A stretch of DNA of 21,790 nucleotides from JAFLDD01 sp049314715. Its GTDB lineage: Bacteria; Pseudomonadota; Alphaproteobacteria; Rickettsiales; UBA3002. Position 1 is the stretch's first letter, and every line of letters begins with the position of its first letter. Below the pieces are notes generated by a model. The model searched no databases. It saw only the letters and a program-made list of their open reading frames with translations, and had not been told where the DNA came from. The stretch is taken from the NCBI GenBank assembly GCA_049314715.1, contig JBMOEL010000017.1, positions 1-21,790 on the forward strand, given 5' to 3'. Both the position numbers and the translations under genes were made by a program. Of this stretch, positions 1 to 8,213 are shown piece after piece.

Positions 1-629
1 GCACCTGCTGCAGCAATTTCGAGGGCACGTTTGGCAATATCTTGTCCTCGCACTTCCGATAAATCAGGGCCACGATGCGCCGCTGCAATCACACTCGCGG
101 TGGGCGCACTCAGCACTTGCTGACCTTTGACGTGATTAATAAGCGCCAGCAGTGAAGCAGGCGCAAGCACATCAATATGCTCACCGCCAAAGGCAGCCTC
201 TGCGCCATTTTGCTCTGGGCAAATAATGCCTTTTTGTTGAGCGGCGGCAGCGAGCGCTGCAGGCAAAACGCCCGCCACAGGGAGCAATTGGCCATCCAGC
301 GCCAGCTCACCCATGGCGATATATCCACCCATCGCATCTTCAGGCAGCATGTTCAGTGCGGTAAGTAGCCCTAGCGCAATCGGCACATCGAAATGCGAAC
401 CTTCTTTGAGAATATCAGCAGGCGCAAGGTTGATAAGAATTTTCTTGGCGGGAATCGCAATCCCCATGGATTGAATGGCGGCGCGAACCCGCTCACGTGA
501 TTCGGCAACGGTTTTATCCGGCAGCCCAACAATCGTGAAGGCGGGAAGCCCCGCACCAATATGCACTTGTACCTCAACGGGCACTGCTTCGATGCCTTCA
601 AAGGCAACGCTATGAATGCGAACCACCAT
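1..629 (-). CDS. comM: ComM/YifB family Mg-chelatase-like AAA+ ATPase, N-terminal part (cut by window edge)
   Basis: The reverse strand reads openly from an ATG at 629 to the window edge (209 codons) and gives the N-terminal domain of the YifB/ComM family. Visible landmarks are the GLPDKTVAESRERVRAA block, the INLAPADILKEGSHFDVPIA block, MGELALDG, and, near the edge, VRGQDIAKRALEIAAAG, which immediately precedes the Walker A loop in this family. The ATPase core and C-terminal domain lie outside the window. Family members are cytoplasmic AAA+ proteins; ComM of naturally competent bacteria is a hexameric helicase promoting branch migration during transformation, but many non-competent bacteria carry the gene, so the role here is not settled. 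The start is chosen because an in-frame TAA lies 27 bases upstream; there is no clear Shine-Dalgarno. Family assignment is secure; the function is inferred. Confidence 0.9.
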   Translation of the reverse strand, partial: MVVRIHSVAFEGIEAVPVEVQVHIGAGLPAFTIVGLPDKTVAESRERVRAAIQSMGIAIPAKKILINLAPADILKEGSHFDVPIALGLLTALNMLPEDAMGGYIAMGELALDGQLLPVAGVLPAALAAAAQQKGIICPEQNGAEAAFGGEHIDVLAPASLLALINHVKGQQVLSAPTASVIAAAHRGPDLSEVRGQDIAKRALEIAAAG

Positions 630-985
630 GCAGGGAATGTAACGGGAAAGAGTGAGTTAGCTAGTATTTTTTACCTCCCCCCCCCCTTGAGGGGGATTCC
701 ACTACCCCCCACCGTATCGCTGCGCTCTACGACTACTCCTCAAAGGGGGAGTTGGAATTGCAATAAATTAGCTAATTCATTGATTTATAAAAAGGTTATA
801 GCATTAACCAAATCTTAACTTCTGGAGGATAAAACGCTTAAGTAACCGTTCTCTAAGACTTTCTTAGCGTATCTTTAACCCAAAACCCGTAATACTTCAT
901 GCGCAATACCGTACCACAGCTGAGCGTTATTAAAAAAGAAGAGCCAGCAGCGGATGCGGTAGGCGTAACGCACAGAAGGAAGTTC
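630..985. other. Intergenic region between divergent comM and histidine kinase genes
   Basis: No gene is evident here. It contains a MITE/REP-like palindromic element (657-774, listed separately), a perfect 12-base palindrome AATTAGCTAATT at 766-777, and a small inverted repeat CTAAGA-ctt-TCTTAG at 853-867. A GGAGG at 817-830 has no start codon at a useful distance. I could not find a convincing -35/-10 pair for either flanking gene. Confidence 0.6.
657..774. repeat. MITE/REP-like palindromic element flanked by 7-bp direct repeats
   Basis: Two arms face each other: CTC(8-9 C)TTGAG at 675-691 and CTCAAAGGGGGAG at 739-751, which are imperfect reverse complements. An inner pair (GGGGG at 691-695, CCCCCC at 705-710) could form a second hairpin. 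The whole is bracketed by the exact 7-mer TTAGCTA at 657-663 and 768-774, which resembles a target-site duplication. There is no coding potential. It could be a non-autonomous mobile element or a REP/BIME-type extragenic repeat; only one copy is visible, so dispersal is not shown. The flanking 7-mer contains the palindrome TAGCTA, so a chance match is possible. Confidence 0.5.
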
Positions 986-2722
986 ATGGCAAAGCCGAAC
1001 GCGCAGTTTTTTACCCCCGTTGCTCAAGGGCCGGATGCGCGTGCGAAATCGCCGCGCGCGAAAACGCTCATCGCATTCTCGGCGCTTATCATGTTGTTGT
1101 TCTGCGTATTCGTTGCCTATCAAGCGAGCAAGGCATACGAAAATTCCGTCACCGAAGGTAAAAAGAACGCGGCGCGCCTCACGAAGATTCTTTCTGATCA
1201 AGTGGAGCTCACGTTTCTTGCTGTCGATTTAACATTGCGACGCGCCGTCGAGCGCCAATATTTCAATATGCTCTTTGGCGGTAACTTGCCGCATGATATT
1301 GAGAACAACTTCCGTAACTGGGTAGAAGAAACGCCGCAAATCGCTGCAATGATGTTGGTGAATGAGCATGGCGCCGTTGAGATTGCTGCCAATAAAGACG
1401 GCTATGATAACTGGTTCAATTATTATGAGTCGATGAAGGAAAGTCCGTCCTTCAGCAGCTTGCAAGACGACTTGGATCGCAATTACTATATCGGCCAACA
1501 ACATACACAAAGCAAAGACCACCCCACACTTGTCGTCATGAGTCGCAGACTCAATAAGCTGGATGGCTCTTTCGGTGGCGTGATTGTCGCAGCGATTGAC
1601 CCCAAATACTTTTCCGACTTTTTTACCTCCGTCGATTTCGGAACAGAGCGCTTCATGTCACTCATGCTCGAAGACGGTACGCTGCTGTTCACGGGCCCCG
1701 ACCATGACCCAGAGCGCGACGTGATTTTAGATTTCATTGGCGATCACGCACAAACGCACGCCAAACCTCACGCCGTGATTACCGATACGCAAAGCTTCAA
1801 TGATACGATTAAAATCTATTCCTATTCGCAGCTCAAAAATCTCCCCATCATCACGGCGATTGTAATTGATGAGGCCGACTTTCTCTCCACATGGCGTGAT
1901 GCGCGGGTGAAAGATATTTCATTCCTTGCCATTTTCACCATTTTTGGTTCGGTGCTATCGTTCTTCGCCCTCACTATGGCGAAACAAATTATGCGCGTCG
2001 AAGAATCCGAAGGTGCGGCGATTCTTGCTTCACAAGCCAAATCAGAATTCCTTGCCAACATGTCACATGAATTGCGCACGCCACTCAATGCCGTCATTGG
2101 CTTTTCGGAAATGCTCAATGCCGGCTATTTCGGCCCACTCAATGACAAACAAAAAGAACGTATTCAAGACATCAACCTGTGCGGCACGCATTTGTTACAG
2201 CTCATTTCGGATATTCTCGAATTCTCGAAAGGTGAGGCGGGTAAGCTCGAGCTCAACGAAGAAGAAGTCGATATTTCGCGCAGCATTGAAGAATGTACGC
2301 GCATCATGAACGAAAAAGCCAAAGGCAAACAGATTGCCCTCATCACTACGATTGCTCCGAATCTGCCGCTACTCAAGGCAGACAAACGCAAAGTGCGGCA
2401 GATTCTGCTCAACCTGCTTTCCAACGCTATCAAATTTACGCCGCAAGCTGGCTCGATTACCGTCAATGCCTTGTTTGAAGGTAACCAGCTTGTCATCAGC
2501 GTGGCGGATACAGGTATCGGTATCGCCGAAGAAGATATCCCAACCGCACTTGCGGTATTTGGTCAGGTCCATCGCAGCCAAAGCCACGAAGGTACAGGGC
2601 TGGGTCTGCCACTATGTAAAATGTTTGCCGAGCTTCATGGCGGTAAATTGCAACTCACCTCATCGGTTGGTGAAGGCACTACGGTGAAAGTGACGTTCCC
2701 CGCCAGCCGAGTGCTGCGCTAA
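986..2722 (+). CDS. Membrane-bound sensor histidine kinase with periplasmic Cache/PDC-like domain
   Basis: A 578-aa hybrid-free sensor kinase. A transmembrane helix at about residues 26-46 and another at about 311-331 enclose a roughly 260-residue periplasmic domain, of the size and position of a double Cache (PDC) sensor. No HAMP domain is obvious. The dimerisation domain has the H-box SHELRTPLNAVIGFSEML (phosphoacceptor His near 361), followed by the ATPase with N-box NLLSNAIKF (476-484), G1 DTGIGI (508-513) and G2 GTGLGL (536-541). The H-box and the FGPL/HLLQLISDILEFSK stretch resemble the PleC/DivJ/PdhS group of alphaproteobacterial kinases. No response regulator lies beside it, so it is an orphan kinase of unknown signal. 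I prefer the ATG at 986 because AAGGAAG precedes it by five bases; an in-frame ATG at 899 would add 29 residues but has no ribosome binding site. Confidence 0.93.
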   Translation: MAKPNAQFFTPVAQGPDARAKSPRAKTLIAFSALIMLLFCVFVAYQASKAYENSVTEGKKNAARLTKILSDQVELTFLAVDLTLRRAVERQYFNMLFGGNLPHDIENNFRNWVEETPQIAAMMLVNEHGAVEIAANKDGYDNWFNYYESMKESPSFSSLQDDLDRNYYIGQQHTQSKDHPTLVVMSRRLNKLDGSFGGVIVAAIDPKYFSDFFTSVDFGTERFMSLMLEDGTLLFTGPDHDPERDVILDFIGDHAQTHAKPHAVITDTQSFNDTIKIYSYSQLKNLPIITAIVIDEADFLSTWRDARVKDISFLAIFTIFGSVLSFFALTMAKQIMRVEESEGAAILASQAKSEFLANMSHELRTPLNAVIGFSEMLNAGYFGPLNDKQKERIQDINLCGTHLLQLISDILEFSKGEAGKLELNEEEVDISRSIEECTRIMNEKAKGKQIALITTIAPNLPLLKADKRKVRQILLNLLSNAIKFTPQAGSITVNALFEGNQLVISVADTGIGIAEEDIPTALAVFGQVHRSQSHEGTGLGLPLCKMFAELHGGKLQLTSSVGEGTTVKVTFPASRVLR

Positions 2723-2756
2723 TATCACCATCCATATGTCACTATTCACTATTCAC

Positions 2757-2773
2757 AGCGCGTAGCGCTTTCT
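2757..2773 (+). terminator. Weak hairpin after the histidine kinase gene
   Basis: AGCGC (2757-2761), loop GTA, GCGCT (2765-2769), followed by TTTCT, 35 bases after the stop codon. The stem is only five pairs and the T-tract is poor, so it is a marginal terminator candidate. Confidence 0.25.
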
Positions 2774-2796
2774 ACTTGCCAACCTACTAAATATAG

Positions 2797-3588
2797 GTGT
2801 TATTGACAGCACACACACTACGAATAGTAGGTACAAGTATCGTGACGACCCTACATCAACGTGCTCATAAACAAGAAGAAATCTACCTTCGCGCGCGGCT
2901 AGCGCACGCCCTCAAGCATATCGAAATGCACGCACGCGCCACCTTGGCGCTTGAGTTGGAGCTGACTAGCTTCATCGAAACCTATTATGCGGCGGTGGGT
3001 GAGTATGTTGAAAAACTCGTCGCACTCGAATCGGAATTAGAAGGCACACCCAATGCCAACGAGGAAGAATTCGCCGCCATCACCAGCGCGATGCATGATG
3101 CCGCCAAACAAGCACAGCTTGACCGTGCGAATGAACTCAAAAAACGCTACCGCACACTCGCCAAACATATTCACCCCGATGTGCAAAGCACCGAAGATTA
3201 TGTTGAAGCAGCCGTGAAAATGCAGGAAGTAAATGAGGCTTATGACGCGCGCGATTTAGCAAAACTCGTACGCCTGCAAGCAGAATGGACGCTCGAGAAT
3301 ATCTTGAGCATGCCGGAAGATATTCGCCTACCGGAATTACGCGCGCAGTTGATTGCCGTGGAAAAAGCCAGCAGCAAATATCAGCAAGAGCGGTTGGGGT
3401 TGATGCATTCACCCGTCTATGAGCTCATGCTGCGTGCAACGAGCGCGCGTATGGCGGGGCGCGATTGGATTGCCGCCGTCGTGCATAAAATCAAAACACA
3501 GATTGCACTCAAAGAGCGCACGTTAGTAACAGCCAAGCTTGAAGCGATTAGTGATTGGCGTCACCAGCACCGTGCGGCAGTTGCCTAA
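2797..3588 (+). CDS. J-domain (DnaJ-like) protein with coiled-coil regions
   Basis: A 263-aa soluble, strongly helical protein. Residues about 114-160 (ELKKRYRTLAKHIHPDV then MQEVNEAYDARDLAKL) match helices II and III of a J domain around the invariant HPD (126-128), so it probably stimulates an Hsp70 ATPase. There is no Gly/Phe linker, no zinc-finger region and no DnaJ C-terminal substrate-binding domain, so it is a class C J protein rather than DnaJ. The flanking regions look like long helices or coiled coils and would set the specificity. An in-frame TAG lies directly before the GTG at 2797, making this the longest possible form; a GTG at 2842 is an alternative, and neither has a strong ribosome binding site. 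The stop overlaps the rpoH stop on the other strand by four bases. Co-location with the heat-shock sigma gene is suggestive but not proof of a shared role. Confidence 0.82.
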   Translation: MLLTAHTLRIVGTSIVTTLHQRAHKQEEIYLRARLAHALKHIEMHARATLALELELTSFIETYYAAVGEYVEKLVALESELEGTPNANEEEFAAITSAMHDAAKQAQLDRANELKKRYRTLAKHIHPDVQSTEDYVEAAVKMQEVNEAYDARDLAKLVRLQAEWTLENILSMPEDIRLPELRAQLIAVEKASSKYQQERLGLMHSPVYELMLRATSARMAGRDWIAAVVHKIKTQIALKERTLVTAKLEAISDWRHQHRAAVA

Positions 3589-4493
3589 GCCGCCTTGGGT
3601 GAAGGCAGTAGTGGTTTTTTTGCGGCGTCCAGCACGTACTGGGTCATTTTCTCGATAGCGCGGGCTTCGATTTGTCGCACACGTTCACGCGAGATACCAT
3701 AACGCTGTGAGAGATCTTCGAGCGTCATTGGCTCGTCTTTCAGTTGCCGCTCCAGTACGATTTCACGTTCGCGTTCATTCAGTGCTGCCATCGCATTCAT
3801 CATGAGGCCGCGCTTTTGCATAAACTCTTCATGGTCGCCCAGCACTTCTTCGTGCGACGCGCTAGGATCAGCCAGCATGTCGCCATACTCGGCACCTTCA
3901 CCGTCTGCATTGATAGGGGCATTGAGGTGCTGGTCATGCGCACCCATGCGCTGGTCCATATCAATCACGTCCTGCTCATGCACATTCAACTCTTCAGCGA
4001 TAATACGAATTTCATTGGGGGTGAGTGACTTGGAATCATCCACATCCTTCAGGCGCTTTTTCATTTTCTTCAAATTGAAGAATAAGCGCTTTTGTGCAGC
4101 GCTCGTGCCCATTTTCACAAGGCTCCATGAACGCAAGACGAATTCCTGAATCGAGGCGCGAATCCACCACATGGCATAGGTTGAAAGGCGGAAACCTTTT
4201 TCTGGCTCAAATTTTTTGACGGCTTGCATCAACCCGATATTGCCCTCAGCAATAAGCTCGCTCATGGGCAATCCATAGCCGCGGTAGCCACTGGCGATTT
4301 TTGCCACAAGGCGCAAATGGCTGGTGACGAGTGCATGTGCCGCTTCATAATCACCATCCTCCGTCCAGCGTTTGGCGAGTGCGTATTCTTGATCCGCTTC
4401 CAGAATGGGGAATTTCTGAATCTCTTGCAAATACTGGCGCAGGCCAGTGTCAGATGAGACCGTCGGCAAAGCTGCCATCTTGTGATGTGCCAT
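3585..4493 (-). CDS. rpoH: RNA polymerase sigma-32 factor RpoH
   Basis: A 302-aa alternative sigma factor directing core RNA polymerase to heat-shock promoters. Region 1.2/2.1 begins at LRQYLQEIQKFPILEADQEY, region 2 carries IAEGNIGLMQAVKKFEPEKG and the STYAMWWIRASIQEFVLRSW segment, and the RpoH-specific box is present as AQKRLFFNLKKMKKRL (about 133-148). Region 4 has the helix-turn-helix LEDLSQRYGISRERVRQIEARA. Length is normal for the family. I choose the ATG at 4493 because GGAATGGAAG lies five bases upstream; a longer reading from 4550 would add 19 residues that do not resemble RpoH. A promoter overlaps the end of rluD, and the leader contains a small inverted repeat. In other bacteria RpoH is controlled by DnaK/DnaJ-dependent turnover; dnaKJ are also in this window. 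Confidence 0.97.
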   Translation of the reverse strand: MAHHKMAALPTVSSDTGLRQYLQEIQKFPILEADQEYALAKRWTEDGDYEAAHALVTSHLRLVAKIASGYRGYGLPMSELIAEGNIGLMQAVKKFEPEKGFRLSTYAMWWIRASIQEFVLRSWSLVKMGTSAAQKRLFFNLKKMKKRLKDVDDSKSLTPNEIRIIAEELNVHEQDVIDMDQRMGAHDQHLNAPINADGEGAEYGDMLADPSASHEEVLGDHEEFMQKRGLMMNAMAALNEREREIVLERQLKDEPMTLEDLSQRYGISRERVRQIEARAIEKMTQYVLDAAKKPLLPSPKAA

Positions 4494-4521
4494 AGTGACT
4501 TCCATTCCTGACATATAAAAC

Positions 4522-4537
4522 GCGTAAAACGTTACGC
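4522..4537 (-). promoter_or_regulatory. Inverted repeat in the rpoH leader
   Basis: GCGTAA (4522-4527) and TTACGC (4532-4537) form a perfect six-base inverted repeat with a four-base loop, 29 bases upstream of the rpoH start codon and inside the predicted 5' leader. It may be an operator half-site pair or an RNA hairpin affecting translation, as rpoH leaders are thermosensors in enterobacteria. It does not cover the ribosome binding site, so a thermometer role is speculative. Confidence 0.35.
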
Positions 4538-4574
4538 AAGGCGTTGCCAAACTTTTTTCTTGTTCGTGTGTAGG

Positions 4575-4603
4575 AAACTACCCCAAAAACCCTATTTTGT
4601 CAA
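4575..4603 (-). promoter_or_regulatory. Candidate rpoH promoter within the 3' end of rluD
   Basis: On the reverse strand there is a perfect -35 TTGACA (4598-4603), a 17-base spacer and a -10 TAGTTT (4575-4580) matching the three most conserved positions. The -35 lies in the last codons of rluD and overlaps the run into its TAG stop. Transcription would begin near 4568, giving a leader of about 75 bases. This would let rpoH be expressed separately from the upstream genes. Confidence 0.55.
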
Positions 4604-5590
4604 GGAAGCGAGGCTCGCTTCTAAGGCCTTGAGATCCGCAGGAAGTGGTGCTTCGAAGGTCATTTCTTGGCCCGTTTTAGGGTGGCAAAGCACCAGTTGC
4701 CGCGCGTGCAGCGCTTGTCGATTAAACCCGAGCAGTAAAGAAACCGTTTCTTCTGGAAGAACAATATCCTGAGACTTCAGGCGATTCAGCCGTGTTTGCG
4801 CGCTAGGGCCATAGACGGGGTCGCCGAGCAGCGCATTGCCCAAATGCGCCATATGTACACGAATCTGGTGCGTGCGCCCTGTATCTAGCTGGCATTCCAT
4901 TTTACTGGCAACCATTACAGACTCCGAGCGGTAGCGCTCGAGCGTGGCGTAATGCGTCACCGCATGTTTACCGCTTTTCACGACCGCCATTTCTTTGCGC
5001 TTATGCGGGTTGCGCGCGAGCGGTGCTTCGACCGTGCCCGCCATCTGCTTGGTCGCACCCCAACAATAAGCCAGATAGGTGCGCTTGAGTGTACGCGATT
5101 TGAGTTGTGCGGAAAGATGCTGATGTGCGGTATCGTTCTTTGCAATCACCAATAACCCCGACGTGTCTTTATCAATGCGGTGCACGATACCAGGTCGCGC
5201 AACGCCGCCTATTCCCGAAAGCGAATCACCACAATGTGCAAGCAGCGCGTGTACCAGCGTGCCCTCACGGTTTCCGGGTGCAGGGTGCACAGTGAGTCCA
5301 GCGGTTTTATTGAGCACGAGCATGTCCTCGTCCTCATAAATAATATCCAAATCCATTTTAGTAGGTGTTAAATCGAGCGCGACGGCGTCAGGCTCCGTGA
5401 GTTCATAGATTTCGCCTGCTTTGACCTTCTTCGAGGCGTTATCAATAGTTTTTCCTGCTAACAATAATCCACCCGCTGCTATAATGGCTTGGATACGATT
5501 GCGTGTGAGTGAGGGAATCACCGCTACAAGGAACTTATCGAGCCGCAGGCCATGGTGTTCTTCTGATACGGTGCATTCGTGGGTATGCAT
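4592..5590 (-). CDS. rluD: RluD-type 23S rRNA pseudouridine synthase (RluA family)
   Basis: A 332-aa protein with an N-terminal S4 RNA-binding domain (about residues 14-65) and an RluA-type catalytic domain. The signature PGIVHRIDKDTSGLLVIAK is complete, with catalytic Asp at 140; TGRTHQIRVHMAHLGNALLGDP and the C-terminal ALHARQLVLCHPKTG block are also present. RluD converts uridines of helix 69 in 23S rRNA to pseudouridine and aids 50S maturation. The S4 domain and length favour RluD/RluC-type enzymes over the short RluA. The start codon overlaps the stop of the upstream M16 peptidase gene (TAATG), implying translational coupling. The exact target uridines cannot be told from sequence alone. 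Confidence 0.93.
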   Translation of the reverse strand: MHTHECTVSEEHHGLRLDKFLVAVIPSLTRNRIQAIIAAGGLLLAGKTIDNASKKVKAGEIYELTEPDAVALDLTPTKMDLDIIYEDEDMLVLNKTAGLTVHPAPGNREGTLVHALLAHCGDSLSGIGGVARPGIVHRIDKDTSGLLVIAKNDTAHQHLSAQLKSRTLKRTYLAYCWGATKQMAGTVEAPLARNPHKRKEMAVVKSGKHAVTHYATLERYRSESVMVASKMECQLDTGRTHQIRVHMAHLGNALLGDPVYGPSAQTRLNRLKSQDIVLPEETVSLLLGFNRQALHARQLVLCHPKTGQEMTFEAPLPADLKALEASLASLTK

Positions 5591-6843
5591 TACGCAGCCA
5601 GACGTTCCTGAAGCTTTACACCCTCTAAGCTCCCATGCGGCCCAATCGCAGCAATCGCAGGCGCGGGATGGGCAAGATAGCGCGCAGCAACGGCGACAAT
5701 ATCCTTGACGGTGATGGCATCAATCTCGGCGAGCAGTTCTTCGGCCGAGCGCACCCGACCATAAATATGTAAATGCCGCGCCATCCATTCCGCAATGCGT
5801 CCGCTACTTTCGCGCGACATCACAAGCCCCGCTTTGAATTGATTTTTGGCGCGCAGCAATTCTTCATCACTCACATCACTTAAGCCATGGATGACCTTGC
5901 GTAATGCGCCCAGCAGTGACTCCATATGTTCCTGCGTGGTGCCTGCATAAATACCCAAAATGCCTGTGTCTTTATAACCCGACACAAAGCTCGACACGCT
6001 ATAGGCAAGTCCAAGGCGCTCGCGAATTTCTTGGAATAAACGCGAGCTCATGCCGCCACCCAAGATGGTGGAGAGCACTTGCACTTTCGGAAAATCCTTG
6101 TGCGTCACCGCGATGCACGGAAAACCAAGTACGATTTGGATTTGCTCTAAATCTTTCTCGAGCGTTTTGACCAAACACTCATGCTGCGCTTCAATCACAT
6201 TCGGCTCAGCGCCACGCGGCATGTCACCAAAATAGCGTGTCATAATCGCTTTCACGCTATCGGCATCAATCGCACCTGCTGCACCCAGCGTGATGCGATT
6301 AGGTTGATAATGGGTGTGCGTGTAGCGGATTAAATCTTCACGACTAAAGCTGCTGACGCGCTCTGGCTTACCCAAAATAGGACGGCCAAGCGGCTGTAAT
6401 CCGAAGCTCGATTCTTGCGACATGTCGAATACCAGATCATCCGGTGAATCGTGGTTCATGGCGATTTCTTGTAAAATCACTTCGCGCTCACGCTCCAACT
6501 CTGTTTGGTCGAACACGCTGTTGCGCATGATGTCGCACAAAAGCTCCAGCGCTTCGTCAGCATACTCTTTGAGCACTTTCGCGTAATACACCGTATGTTC
6601 GTGGCTGGTATAGGCATTGACGTTGCCGCCCATTTTATCAAACGCTTCGGCGATTTGTTTGGCATTCATTTTTGCGGTGCCCTTGAACGCCATATGCTCA
6701 AGCATATGCGATAAACCGCCATCGCTTGCATCTTCATTGCGCGCGCCGACATTCACCGCAATAGCAAAGGCAGCGCTATGAATATTCGGCATGACTTCGG
6801 TGGCGATGCGCAAGCCATTATCAAGTTGGTCGAGTTTCATCAT
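5590..6843 (-). CDS. M16 family zinc peptidase (mitochondrial-processing-peptidase beta-like)
   Basis: A 417-aa member of the pitrilysin/M16B family. The inverted zinc motif HxxEH is present as HMLEH (His46, Glu49, His50) with the third ligand Glu near 126 in EREVILQEIAM, so this is a catalytically competent subunit. The glycine-rich LGGGMSSRLFQEIRERLGLAYSV block of the C-terminal half is also intact. Bacterial homologues are the closest relatives of the mitochondrial processing peptidase beta subunit; their natural substrates are poorly known and they are usually cytoplasmic or periplasmic oligopeptidases. No signal peptide is visible, suggesting a cytoplasmic location. The start ATG overlaps the thrC stop in the form ATGA; a second ATG follows immediately. 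The thrC-M16 pairing is common in Alphaproteobacteria. Confidence 0.93.
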   Translation of the reverse strand: MMKLDQLDNGLRIATEVMPNIHSAAFAIAVNVGARNEDASDGGLSHMLEHMAFKGTAKMNAKQIAEAFDKMGGNVNAYTSHEHTVYYAKVLKEYADEALELLCDIMRNSVFDQTELEREREVILQEIAMNHDSPDDLVFDMSQESSFGLQPLGRPILGKPERVSSFSREDLIRYTHTHYQPNRITLGAAGAIDADSVKAIMTRYFGDMPRGAEPNVIEAQHECLVKTLEKDLEQIQIVLGFPCIAVTHKDFPKVQVLSTILGGGMSSRLFQEIRERLGLAYSVSSFVSGYKDTGILGIYAGTTQEHMESLLGALRKVIHGLSDVSDEELLRAKNQFKAGLVMSRESSGRIAEWMARHLHIYGRVRSAEELLAEIDAITVKDIVAVAARYLAHPAPAIAAIGPHGSLEGVKLQERLAA

Positions 6844-8213
6844 ACGCTACGTACCAATGCTTTAAGTGTTTCAACATTATTTTCCATGTGTGCAATGCGT
6901 TCGGGCCGCTCATATAAATCTGCCAAATGCGCGGGAAGCGCTGGGCTAACGCCCGTTGCTTGCTTCACTGCGTCAGGGAATTTTGCAGGATGCGCAGTAG
7001 CAAGCGTGACGGTTGGTCCAGAGAATTCCGCTGCCGCCTTCACACCCACGGCGGTATGTGGGTCAAGCAGATAGCTGCAATGCGCATGCGTTGCCTTGAT
7101 AACATCCAGCGTGGTTTTATCATCCACCGCGAACGCATCAAACGCGGTTTGGAATTCCGCATATGCTGAAGGCGTTAAGGTCAGTGACTTCGCCACTTTG
7201 AAATCCTGCATCATCTGTGCGATGCGATTACCATCGCGGCCATACAGGTCAAACAATAAACGTTCAAAATTACTCGCCACTTGAATATCCATACTCGGCG
7301 AGAGTGTTTCGCTAACACCCGTCACTTTGTACTCACCAGTTTTAAGACAGCGCGCCAGAATGTCATTTGAGTTGGTAGCGATGATGAGTTTACCCATTGG
7401 CAAGCCCATGCGCCGCGCTATGTAGCCTGCATAAATATCGCCGAAATTACCAGTCGGTACACAGAAATTCACGCTTCGCGCTGGTGCGCCGAGCGCCAGT
7501 GCTGCATAGAAATAATAGACTATCTGCGCCATGACTCGCGCCCAGTTGATGCTGTTGACCGCAAGTAAATTCACTTCAGTGCGAAACGCTGCGTCATTAA
7601 AAACGGCTTTCACCAAATCCTGACAATCATCAAACGTACCGTTCACGGCGAGTGCATGTACGTTCGCATCTTCCACCGTTGTCATCTGCCTGCGCTGCAC
7701 TTCCGATGGGCGACCTTCGGGATATAAAATCACGATGTCGATATTCTTACGACCTCTAAGCCCCGCAATCGCTGCCGAACCCGTATCGCCCGACGTTGCG
7801 CCAACGACGACGGATTTCTTTTTCGTATCTGCGAGTGCTGCGCCCATGAATTGGCCAAGCAATTGCAACGCAAAGTCTTTAAATGCCAACGTCGGGCCGT
7901 GAAACAATTCTAGCACAAACTGGTCATGCGCTAATTGAGTAAGCGGCGCAATCGCGCCATGGGTAAAGCTGCTATAGGCAGCCTCAATCATACCCCGTAA
8001 TTCTTTCTCGGAAAAACTATCACCGACAAATGGTGCGATGATTTCATACGCGAGGTCGTTGTAGGAAAGTGTCGCGAAGCGACTCAGCTCTTGTGGTGAA
8101 AACTCAGGGATGGTTTCGGGCAGATACAAGCCACCATCACTCGCCAGACCAGCGAGCAATACTTCTTTGAACGTCAGAACGGGCGCTTGCCCACGTGTCG
8201 AAACATAACGCAT
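6840..8213 (-). CDS. thrC: Threonine synthase
   Basis: A 457-aa PLP enzyme converting O-phospho-L-homoserine to L-threonine, the last step of threonine synthesis. The N-terminus MRYVSTRG is typical of the long (fungal/enterobacterial-like) ThrC class; the PLP-binding lysine is Lys112 in LELFHGPTLAFKDFALQLLG. Further conserved stretches are GATSGDTGSAAI, and VPTGNFGDIYAGYIARRMGLP. It abuts SURF1 exactly (TGA then ATG with no gap) and overlaps the downstream M16 gene by four bases, so it sits inside the tail of the cox transcription unit although its job is unrelated to respiration. This neighbourhood is characteristic of Alphaproteobacteria. Length and motifs are complete. Confidence 0.97.
   Translation of the reverse strand: MRYVSTRGQAPVLTFKEVLLAGLASDGGLYLPETIPEFSPQELSRFATLSYNDLAYEIIAPFVGDSFSEKELRGMIEAAYSSFTHGAIAPLTQLAHDQFVLELFHGPTLAFKDFALQLLGQFMGAALADTKKKSVVVGATSGDTGSAAIAGLRGRKNIDIVILYPEGRPSEVQRRQMTTVEDANVHALAVNGTFDDCQDLVKAVFNDAAFRTEVNLLAVNSINWARVMAQIVYYFYAALALGAPARSVNFCVPTGNFGDIYAGYIARRMGLPMGKLIIATNSNDILARCLKTGEYKVTGVSETLSPSMDIQVASNFERLLFDLYGRDGNRIAQMMQDFKVAKSLTLTPSAYAEFQTAFDAFAVDDKTTLDVIKATHAHCSYLLDPHTAVGVKAAAEFSGPTVTLATAHPAKFPDAVKQATGVSPALPAHLADLYERPERIAHMENNVETLKALVRSV

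Noticed and set aside
875..1201. Reverse open frame opposite the start of the histidine kinase
   Set aside because: It overlaps the kinase coding region, has an Arg-rich shadow-type composition and resembles no family.
2742..2757. Short tandem repeat CACTATT-CACTATT after the kinase gene
   Set aside because: Only two seven-base units; too short to call a functional repeat.
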